This document shows, piece after piece, positions 1 to 6,213 of a stretch of DNA of 11,622 nucleotides. The position numbers and the translations under genes are program-made. The first letter of the stretch is position 1; the number at the start of each line of letters is the position of its first letter. The stretch comes from Desulfobacteraceae bacterium (lineage in GTDB: Bacteria; Desulfobacterota; Desulfobacteria; Desulfobacterales; SG8-13): the NCBI GenBank assembly GCA_029287875.1, contig JARFQH010000402.1, positions 1 through 11,622 of the forward strand. Direction: 5' to 3'. A model generated the notes under the pieces. That model was not told the origin of the DNA. It did no database searches and saw nothing but the letters and a program-made list of their open reading frames with translations.

Positions 1-480
1 GCGCAACACCTCCTGGACGGCCTCGATGTCGCGCATCACGGTCTGCTTGCCCCTGAAAGCCATAAACAAGTCATGATTGAAAGAATGGTTGGCCACACAA
101 TGGCCGTGGTTGAGGATTTCTTCTATCAAGTGGGGGTAAAGGCCGGCCTTGCGGCCATTGACGAAGAAGGTTCCGGCAACCCGGTGCTTTTTCAATAAGC
201 GCAGCAATTCCGGCGTGGTATGTGGATCCGGGCCGTCGTCGAAGGTCAGGGCCACGGCCTTCCGGCCGGACGAGCCACGGCTGACAACCGGCAGGTAGAA
301 GTTGGAACCCGGAAAAAACGGTGCCGCAAAGCACATAACCACAAACCCCGCCAGAACCATCAGAGACAGCCGGATGTCCACGAAAGCCAACAGAATGGCC
401 ATTAGAAACGACCAGCACCCGATCCGCTCTCCAGCAGACAAAGGCCGGTGTTTCGCTCCAAATTTAATAAAAGCTTTCAT
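1..480 (-). CDS. Membrane-anchored NodB-type polysaccharide deacetylase (3' end beyond the window)
   Basis: Reading the minus strand from an ATG at 480 gives 160 residues with no stop before the window edge. The N-terminus (about residues 22-57) is strongly hydrophobic and holds one or two membrane helices, so the enzyme should sit on the periplasmic side of the inner membrane. The NodB homology domain follows: VALTFDDGPDPHTTPELL at about 76-93 carries the first catalytic motif, with D81 the base and D82 a metal ligand. NHSFNH at 131-136 fits the HSxxH zinc-binding motif. The family (carbohydrate esterase 4) removes N-acetyl groups from GlcNAc-type sugars. The ATG overlaps the stop of the upstream exporter gene in a TGATG junction, which implies translational coupling. 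Substrate is unknown; a glycolipid made by this locus or peptidoglycan are both possible. The catalytic arginine and C-terminal histidine motifs lie outside the window. Confidence 0.9.
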   Translation of the reverse strand, partial: MKAFIKFGAKHRPLSAGERIGCWSFLMAILLAFVDIRLSLMVLAGFVVMCFAAPFFPGSNFYLPVVSRGSSGRKAVALTFDDGPDPHTTPELLRLLKKHRVAGTFFVNGRKAGLYPHLIEEILNHGHCVANHSFNHDLFMAFRGKQTVMRDIEAVQEVLR

Positions 481-3400
481 CATGTCGGATCGGCCGTGAA
501 GGTCGACGGTTCAGCACCTGGATAATCGACTCTCGACATTTCCTGTCGAGCCGCGCCTGCAACCAGCCAGACGAGTTCATCGTGGACACCGGAGGGCAGC
601 ATTTCCGTCATCTGGAAGCCGGACCGTGCGATCACTTTCTCCAACTGCTCCGCAGACCGGTAGTAAGCCGGTACGCCGGCGATGCGAAGCTTGGCGTTTT
701 CAAGCCACCACACCCAGGGAAGACGTCGCCGTGGACGTATCGCCGCACGGACGATCAAACGGCCGCCTTCGCGCATGCGTTCCCCTACCCTTGCGAGGGT
801 CGAAAGGAGGGCATCGTCATTGAGAAAATGGACCATGTCGAGCAACGTGGTCAGATCGGCCGGCCGGGGCACCTCCGGAACGTCCGGGGCATACCCCTGT
901 GTGACTGTTCCTCGTGCGCCCACCGCCAATGACGCAATTCTGACCCGTTTCTTCGACGGCTCGATCCCGTAAATACGGGATTCCGGAAACCGCTCGAGAA
1001 GCCAACTCGATGGCACCCCGTATCCGCAGCCGATGTCGATGATCGTCTTGATCCCGTCACTGGATTTCAGGATTCGCTGCAATTCAACAAACATCGGATC
1101 GAAGCGCATTTTGAACCGTGCAAAGAGCCGCGGATAGGCTTCCATGTTGTGGTAGCGCTTCAGCACCCGGTCGTACAGGCTTCTGCTTTTGGGAATTTGG
1201 GCCTGGCGCTTTTTCTGAATGTGATCGAGCACCGGCGGCAGAATGAGGAAAGCCCCGATCATCGAATAGGCGATGCCCAGAAACGACGTGAGACCGGCGC
1301 TCTTGAGCAGGGAGTGATCGGCCGTACAAAGGGTGCCGAATCCGATCAGGGTGGATACCGCCGACATGAAGACCGTCATGCGGATCAGGCCGAAGGAGGG
1401 ATGACTGAGCGCACCGTATCTTTGATAGGAACGGACAAAGAAAAGAGAGTAGTCGATCCCCATTCCCAGAACGACAATCGACAGCATCAGTCCCGGAATG
1501 TCCAGGGGATGCCCGATGATGGTCATGGTCCCAAGAGTGGCGATGAGGGCGAACGCAACCGGCAAGAGGCTGACAAGGGTGAGGGCCGCGTCGACAAAAA
1601 AAAAGAACAGCAGAACAGCGACGCTCAGCGCAATGATGAAAAACAATTTCAAGAAAGTGTGGAAAAGAAGTTTTCCGAGTCTTTCTGAAAAAAAACCGGG
1701 GTCGAACAGCCGGCCGGTCGATCGGTACCGTTCTTGAAACCGCTGCGCGTCATACGCCGGACCGGTGGTGAGGGTGGCCACCTGGATCCAACTCGGTCCG
1801 TCCTCAATTTTGGAAATACCCAAAAAGCTCAGATATTCGACCGGGATAACGGCACTCGCGGCCGGTTCGTTATCGGTCTTCAGCATTTTGTAAAAGGGAG
1901 CGAATGCATCGGCGGCAAATCCGATTGAAGTAGAAAGTTTGCCGATATCTCGCTTAAGGTCTTCAACTTTGCCATGTGTCCAGAATTGCTTCCAGGCGGC
2001 GAAATTCTTCTGCCGGCGGTCTTGGCCGGGAAAAATCATGGACGGCACGAAACCCGCGGACAGAAATTCGGCCTCCAGATCTTTGTCCAGTTTTTCAGCC
2101 AGAAGATCACCTTTGTGCTGAAGCTCTGCAACGCTGTCACCTGTGGTCAAAATGTAGACTTTGTCGAAGATGTCACCCCACACTTCGGACAGAAGTTGTT
2201 CGGCCGCACGGGTGTCGCTGCCGACGGTGTTCATAGCCTGCAGGCTCACGTTGAACACGGGTTTCGCGAAGAACAGCATCACTGTGGCAAAGCCAACTGC
2301 AGTCCACAGCCCCTTTCCACCGGTCATGGCCATCGCATCCGCGGCCTTCTGCAGCGGCAGCGAGCGTCGCCTTCCCGCCGGCATTTCAGGAAAGATTTTC
2401 GGGAAGACAGTGTGAACAAAAATAAATGAAATCCCAATCCCGAGCATCGTGAACTGGCCCAGCTGAACAAACACGGGAAACCCGCTGAGGCACAGGGCAC
2501 CAAAGGCACCGATGCTGGTGAGCACGGCCAGCAATCCGACGTTCCAGACCTCTTCGGACGTCTCTTTACCGCTGACGGTGTGGGGCCGATCCAGAAAAAG
2601 AAGATAGGCGATGCCCTGGTCGACGGTGATCGATATGATCGCCCCCCCAAAACCGAGGACCATGATCGATATCGAATCGTGGAAGAGAGAGAAAACGAAA
2701 AAGGCCAGCATGGTTCCGGCGACGGCCGGCAGCAGGGAGAAAAGGCCGAGAACGGGCCGCGAAAAGGCGAAGACGAGCAGCACCGCGATACCGATGGTGG
2801 CCAGCGTTATGGCGACGGTGACGTCCTTTCTGATGATCTTCTCGTTGTCGAGAGCCGCACGGTAGGCACCGACCGGGGTCAGAATCACCCGTTGTCCCGC
2901 TCGTCCGAATTCGCGGTTGAGTTCGGCCGACAGCCGATTCACCAGCTCCGTCGCCGCCCGGGCAAACACCGTGTCCGTTCCCGATGAGCGCGGAGCGGCG
3001 GTCACCAGAAGATGGCGGTTGTCGGCGGAGAGGAGAAACCCCCTGTGAATGCGGGCACCGCCCGAAGGGGCCAGCTGTGACAGCCTGGACAGAACAAGGC
3101 CTCTGAAATTCAGCGGGTCCTGCGAAATCAGTTCCGCCTGTCCGATGCTCTCGAGACCTTGCAAACTCGTCATGACCTGTTCCAACCGCCGACGTATTTC
3201 TGCAGTCTCGAGCAGCGGTTGAATGTGATCTCTCAGTTCCTCGGTCGAAAGAAGCGCCGGCAGGTTCGCCGTCACGGTATTGAGCAGGTCGGGCATCAGC
3301 TTCTGGGCGTCCTCCAGGCCGACACTCCTGAACAGTCCGCTTTGATTCAATCGCTTTTCGATCTGCCGGCCGCAGGCGATCAGGACCTCAAGATTCGTCT

Positions 3401-3605
3401 TCTCGAGGGCGACATCGACGATCACCTGGCTTTGCATGGGATGATGCGTGAACAGGTAGGCCGCGTCTGCTATGACCGGGTCGTTTTGGGGAAGAGAACC
3501 GACGATGTCCGTGTCGATAGTAAGCCGGTGGAGCCCGAGGACGAACAGGGCGGTCACGGCCAGTACGGTGAGCGAGAGGAAGCGCCAGTTCAATGGGGTC
3601 TTCAT
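480..3605 (-). CDS. MMPL/RND-family lipid exporter fused to a C-terminal SAM-dependent methyltransferase
   Basis: About 1041 residues. The first 800 have RND/MMPL topology: a helix at about 10-27, a periplasmic loop to about 260, five helices at about 262-405, a seventh helix near 435-450, a second periplasmic loop to about 645, and five more helices at about 650-795. Charged residues typical of the fourth helix of each half are present: VDQG near 329 and GMGIDYSLF near 714. The last 220 residues form a Rossmann methyltransferase: DIGCGYG near 857 is the SAM motif, YGIEPS near 879 supplies the acidic ribose contact, and LLDMVHFL lies near 921. MMPL proteins move lipids out of the inner membrane; in aryl polyene loci one is the presumed exporter. 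An in-frame TTG at 3608 directly precedes the chosen ATG; neither has a strong ribosome site. The upstream GT25 gene ends 19 bases away. The methyltransferase substrate is unknown. Confidence 0.92.
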   Translation of the reverse strand: MKTPLNWRFLSLTVLAVTALFVLGLHRLTIDTDIVGSLPQNDPVIADAAYLFTHHPMQSQVIVDVALEKTNLEVLIACGRQIEKRLNQSGLFRSVGLEDAQKLMPDLLNTVTANLPALLSTEELRDHIQPLLETAEIRRRLEQVMTSLQGLESIGQAELISQDPLNFRGLVLSRLSQLAPSGGARIHRGFLLSADNRHLLVTAAPRSSGTDTVFARAATELVNRLSAELNREFGRAGQRVILTPVGAYRAALDNEKIIRKDVTVAITLATIGIAVLLVFAFSRPVLGLFSLLPAVAGTMLAFFVFSLFHDSISIMVLGFGGAIISITVDQGIAYLLFLDRPHTVSGKETSEEVWNVGLLAVLTSIGAFGALCLSGFPVFVQLGQFTMLGIGISFIFVHTVFPKIFPEMPAGRRRSLPLQKAADAMAMTGGKGLWTAVGFATVMLFFAKPVFNVSLQAMNTVGSDTRAAEQLLSEVWGDIFDKVYILTTGDSVAELQHKGDLLAEKLDKDLEAEFLSAGFVPSMIFPGQDRRQKNFAAWKQFWTHGKVEDLKRDIGKLSTSIGFAADAFAPFYKMLKTDNEPAASAVIPVEYLSFLGISKIEDGPSWIQVATLTTGPAYDAQRFQERYRSTGRLFDPGFFSERLGKLLFHTFLKLFFIIALSVAVLLFFFFVDAALTLVSLLPVAFALIATLGTMTIIGHPLDIPGLMLSIVVLGMGIDYSLFFVRSYQRYGALSHPSFGLIRMTVFMSAVSTLIGFGTLCTADHSLLKSAGLTSFLGIAYSMIGAFLILPPVLDHIQKKRQAQIPKSRSLYDRVLKRYHNMEAYPRLFARFKMRFDPMFVELQRILKSSDGIKTIIDIGCGYGVPSSWLLERFPESRIYGIEPSKKRVRIASLAVGARGTVTQGYAPDVPEVPRPADLTTLLDMVHFLNDDALLSTLARVGERMREGGRLIVRAAIRPRRRLPWVWWLENAKLRIAGVPAYYRSAEQLEKVIARSGFQMTEMLPSGVHDELVWLVAGAARQEMSRVDYPGAEPSTFTADPT

Positions 3606-3624
3606 CAATAAAAGTATCCGGCGG

Positions 3625-4347
3625 TCACGAACGGGCGGCCAGCATCAGCAGGAAAACGATTATAAAAAGGTGAACCCCTATGATGGCCATTCGATTGTGA
3701 TGAAACCATTCATTCATCTTCTGAATCCTTGCGAGCCCCCCCCACATCCGGCGAAACCTGTCGAGCATCAGCAGGCGCTTGTTGTCGGTCCGGGCATTGC
3801 TTTGAAAAGCAAAAGCGGGATGGGCTGCAAAGGAGTCCCTGGCAACGTGACGCAGCAGAGTATCATATGGCTTTTTCTTCCAAGGCATTGCGACCAGCAT
3901 TTCGGCGAACCCGCGCTCGACGGCATAGGCATGGGCCAAACTGCGGTAGCGCACCTTCAACACGGCTCTGTTTTCCGTCTTTCGGCTGCGGTACACCAGG
4001 CATCCAAGGAAAAAAATCTTCCACGAAAGAGTTTTCGACAGAAAATCGATGCAATCGGCCAGCACTGCCGCTCTGAAACGGTCGAAAACAATATCATCTT
4101 CGAATATCATCATGGTTTGGGCATCGGCTGCGATTCCCTTTCGCATGCAAGCCATGTGAGATTCGAATATCCCCTGCTCGGCGTCGTCCGGATGCTTTTC
4201 CACGATGACGAATTCGACCCGATCCGCCAGACCGACTTTATCGAACTGACTCCGGGCCGCCCGGCGTCGGTCTTGGCGCTCATTCAATGAAATGCAATAG
4301 ATATTGTCGAAATAGGCCCACAGGTCGGTCAAAGACGATTCCGTCAT
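3625..4347 (-). CDS. Glycosyltransferase family 25 (LOS/LPS type) with C-terminal membrane anchor
   Basis: 240 residues from an ATG at 4347, preceded by a purine-rich GGAAAGAGAG ribosome site. The N-terminus NIYCISLNERQDRR (about 15-28) is the first conserved GT25 block. GIFESHMACMRK (59-70) is the GxxxSH block, and MIFEDDIVF (80-88) holds the EDD metal/nucleotide motif. GT25 enzymes transfer sugars, classically galactose, to lipooligosaccharide or to other acceptors. Residues about 219-237 are a single hydrophobic helix followed by only three residues, so the enzyme looks tail-anchored with its catalytic domain in the cytoplasm. Spacing to the exporter-methyltransferase gene is 19 bases, which suggests co-transcription and a role in sugar-decorating the exported lipid. 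That role is inferred. An ordinary LOS glycosyltransferase that merely sits here is the alternative. Confidence 0.87.
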   Translation of the reverse strand: MTESSLTDLWAYFDNIYCISLNERQDRRRAARSQFDKVGLADRVEFVIVEKHPDDAEQGIFESHMACMRKGIAADAQTMMIFEDDIVFDRFRAAVLADCIDFLSKTLSWKIFFLGCLVYRSRKTENRAVLKVRYRSLAHAYAVERGFAEMLVAMPWKKKPYDTLLRHVARDSFAAHPAFAFQSNARTDNKRLLMLDRFRRMWGGLARIQKMNEWFHHNRMAIIGVHLFIIVFLLMLAARS

Positions 4348-4391
4348 CTCTCTTTCCAGATCGGGCAGAGTTGTGACTCAGCTAGAGTTCA

Positions 4392-4497
4392 TATAGGCAT
4401 TAAGATAAAGGTTTTGGCAAGGCCAGAGAGAGGAGGCTGTATTGTAATACGCCGACGACTGATAACGCAGTCCAAAATCTTTATCTTAATACCTATA
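4392..4497. mobile_element. MITE-like element with 26-bp terminal inverted repeats
   Basis: The left end (4392-4417) begins TATAGGCATTAAGATAAAG. The right end (4472-4497) is its reverse complement with two mismatches over 26 bases. The 54 bases between are not coding and include a short palindrome, GTATTGTAATAC, at 4439-4450. Both ends finish in TATA, so a TA target duplication flanking a TAGG-starting repeat is possible, as for IS630/Tc1-mariner-type MITEs. This assignment is an inference. Alternatives are a long hairpin acting on transcription or a dyad bound by a regulator. There is no transposase gene in the window. Confidence 0.55.
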
Positions 4498-4573
4498 GCA
4501 GGTTGACAGGCGGCTTTCAACGGATACCCTTATCCCGTGGCGGCAGAATATCGTGCGCCCGTGTTCAAAATTC

Positions 4574-4603
4574 TTGATCGCCGGACAGCGAATCGCGTAT
4601 GAT
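4574..4603 (+). promoter_or_regulatory. Candidate sigma-70 promoter for the small membrane protein gene
   Basis: TTGATC (4574-4579) and TATGAT (4598-4603) match the -35 and -10 consensus at four and five of six positions, with an 18-base spacer. The start site would fall near 4610, giving a leader of about 42 bases before the GTG at 4652. Called by eye only. Confidence 0.4.
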
Positions 4604-4651
4604 CCATAACCAATGCGTGTCGTTTGATTAACCAAGGATGGACCCTAACGC

Positions 4652-5005
4652 GTGCAAATGAGATCGAAGTTCATCAGAAAAGTAGCGCAAACCGAATTTG
4701 CGCGTTCAGCCGTCGCCGAGAAAGCGGATCTGACCGCTTTCAAACAACGACCCTCGGTGAGGGTCGTAACGGGTGTATCTCTGATCGGCTTCAGCTACAT
4801 TATCGGCTGGCCGGCCGTCGGTGCACTTTCGGCCTTGGCCGTCTACCTGCAGAAACCCTTGGTGGCGATTATCGGCGGACCCCTGACTTACGGCCTCTCT
4901 CACCTGGTTTTTCTGGCCGGCATGTATTTGGCCGGGGCAGAGTACACCCGGATTTTTCTGCGGTGGGCCACCCGGATGGCCGTAGAAAAATTTATGCATA
5001 GATAA
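4652..5005 (+). CDS. Small two-helix membrane protein of unknown function
   Basis: 117 residues. A basic N-terminus (about 1-37, many Lys/Arg) is followed by a hydrophobic stretch at about 38-66 (VVTGVSLIGFSYIIGWPAVG and on) and a second at about 69-95, then a basic C-terminal tail. This suggests an inner-membrane hairpin with both ends in the cytoplasm. The start is taken as GTG 4652: AAGGA at 4634-4638 lies 13 bases upstream, long but closer than for the ATG at 4658. It is the only plus-strand gene and lies between the two minus-strand gene groups, divergent from GT25 and convergent with the esterase. I do not recognise the family. Codon-like base composition and membrane logic support a real gene, but a role in the lipid pathway is not shown. 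Confidence 0.7.
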   Translation: MQMRSKFIRKVAQTEFARSAVAEKADLTAFKQRPSVRVVTGVSLIGFSYIIGWPAVGALSALAVYLQKPLVAIIGGPLTYGLSHLVFLAGMYLAGAEYTRIFLRWATRMAVEKFMHR

Positions 5006-5095
5006 CCGAGTCTTCAGCGAGTTTCTGTAAATTGTGAAATAGAAAAACGCAACAGTCTCGTCTTGGCTGAATCCGACAAGGACCTGTTTACCGTC

Positions 5096-6082
5096 TTACC
5101 GCCGGTGGGATTTGAAAAAATCCCAGATGATCTTGGCGGCATCGAAATTCTTCAGCGGGTCGTCTTCGGCCAGATCGGCCGTAAAATATGGTCCGGGCCA
5201 CACGTGACCCCAGCCCTTAATCAGCCAGAGAGAGACGGTGGTTTCGTTTTTACAGTTCTCCCAGGTTTTGACCAGCACGCTCTCGCCCCTCATTCTTTGA
5301 ATGACCGGTTTGAGATCGCATCCGTCGCGGTCAATCCAGAATTCAACCGAATCCTCCACCGACCAATAGGTGCGGTCCCCGCCCCTGTGGCGGCTAACGC
5401 CACCCTCATAGGGTACGTCATCGTCCGCCAGACCGTGGAAGGTAATGACGGAAAGCGGCTGAACGGGCTCCGGGATACGCCATTCCGGAGCATCCGCCGC
5501 AGGTCTTCCGCCAATCGATGCGGCCAGTGGTGCAATGGCCGCCAAAAGTTCCCCCCTCTCCGCTGCAAAGCGGTATACCAGCATGCCGCCGTTGGAAAAC
5601 CCGACCATATAGATTCGATCACGATCGATCTTTAATCGGACGTCTACGTCCTCAATGGCTGCGGCTACAAATCCAACATCGTCTAATTTGTCGTCGGCAG
5701 CTTTTCCGCAACAGTGTCCGGCGTTCCAGTGCTGCAGAAACCCCATAATTCCGAACCCGTTGGGATACATGGCGATAAAATTTTCAGTGTCCGCCAGTCG
5801 GCTGAAATTTGAAAATTTTTCCATCCCCTCAGCCGTGTCGAAAGCCCCGTGGATGACGACAACCAGGGGTAACGGTACTTCCGGTTTATAACCGGGAGGG
5901 ATATGGACCAGGTACGTGCGGCGAAACCCGTTAATGCGGATGTCCACTGTGCCCTGATAGGTCTTCGGCCCCAAGAAATGGTTATCCTGGGGCAAAGTTG
6001 ACCGGCAGCTAATTGGAAACTGAAAAACAAACAGTAGAACGATCCCGGTCAATCCCCAAATGAATTTGTTGCCTCGCACCAT
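5096..6082 (-). CDS. Secreted or membrane-anchored alpha/beta hydrolase, LpqC / PHB-depolymerase esterase family
   Basis: 328 residues from ATG 6082, with an AGAGGG ribosome site 7 bases upstream. The N-terminus has a hydrophobic segment (about 8-23) ending FPISC. This resembles a signal peptide and, loosely, a lipobox, but Pro at -3 is atypical, so lipidation at C26 is uncertain. The hydrolase core shows VVVIHGAF (74-81, oxyanion hole), WNAGHCCG (119-126, the paired cysteines seen in this family), GFSNGG (161-166, nucleophile S163), FHGLADDDVPYEGG (215-228, acid near D220) and GWGHVWPG (290-297, catalytic H293). The full triad is present. Relatives cleave short-chain polyesters or feruloyl and other acyl esters. 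It lies 121 bases downstream of the dehydratase-PPTase gene, behind a candidate terminator, so it may be transcribed separately. It could trim or transfer esters on the exported product; that is speculation. Confidence 0.88.
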   Translation of the reverse strand: MVRGNKFIWGLTGIVLLFVFQFPISCRSTLPQDNHFLGPKTYQGTVDIRINGFRRTYLVHIPPGYKPEVPLPLVVVIHGAFDTAEGMEKFSNFSRLADTENFIAMYPNGFGIMGFLQHWNAGHCCGKAADDKLDDVGFVAAAIEDVDVRLKIDRDRIYMVGFSNGGMLVYRFAAERGELLAAIAPLAASIGGRPAADAPEWRIPEPVQPLSVITFHGLADDDVPYEGGVSRHRGGDRTYWSVEDSVEFWIDRDGCDLKPVIQRMRGESVLVKTWENCKNETTVSLWLIKGWGHVWPGPYFTADLAEDDPLKNFDAAKIIWDFFKSHRR

Positions 6083-6169
6083 CTCAACCCTCTTTGTTTT
6101 AGAGTAGCACCCAGATCCCGGTCATTGCATCGCGCGTGAGCTCGGGTGCGGCCCTCCGCTGATCGAATG

Positions 6170-6213
6170 GAAAAACATCCTGCCGCCTTCGCAACGATAT
6201 CTTTCACGGCAGG
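6170..6213 (-). terminator. Candidate intrinsic terminator after the ketosynthase operon
   Basis: On the minus strand CCTGCCG (6213-6207) pairs perfectly with CGGCAGG (6185-6179). A 21-base loop separates the arms and the T-run TGTTTTT follows at about 6177-6171. The first arm overlaps the last codons of the dehydratase-PPTase gene. The loop is large, so efficiency is uncertain, but placement directly at the gene end supports the call. Confidence 0.42.

Larger units (their letters stand above)
4348..4651. other. Divergent intergenic region, 304 bases, no gene
   Basis: This region separates the minus-strand GT25 operon from the plus-strand small membrane protein. No plausible protein is encoded here. 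It contains the inverted-repeat element at 4392-4497 and a candidate plus-strand promoter at 4574-4603. A consensus-like TTGACA at 4503-4508, just outside the element, is paired only with a weak -10 (TACCCT, 16-base spacer). For the minus direction, TTGCCA and TATATG occur on that strand around 4416 and 4394 with a 19-base spacer, inside the left arm. That could start the GT25 operon, but the spacing is poor. Confidence 0.6.

Noticed and set aside
71..418. 115-residue minus-strand frame over the left end
   Set aside because: It is another frame of the polysaccharide deacetylase, whose own frame shows clear NodB motifs and is open to the edge.
2580..2987. 135-residue plus-strand frame opposite the exporter
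   Set aside because: Highly charged, low-complexity translation typical of an antisense shadow of a GC-rich membrane protein gene.
4503..4530. TTGACA promoter just right of the inverted-repeat element
   Set aside because: The -35 is perfect but the only -10 at usable spacing (TACCCT) is poor; the pair at 4574-4603 is better.
5107..5124. Perfect hairpin GGGATTT-GAAA-AAATCCC as a terminator
   Set aside because: It lies inside the esterase coding sequence and has no T-run on either side in the right place; probably a coding coincidence.
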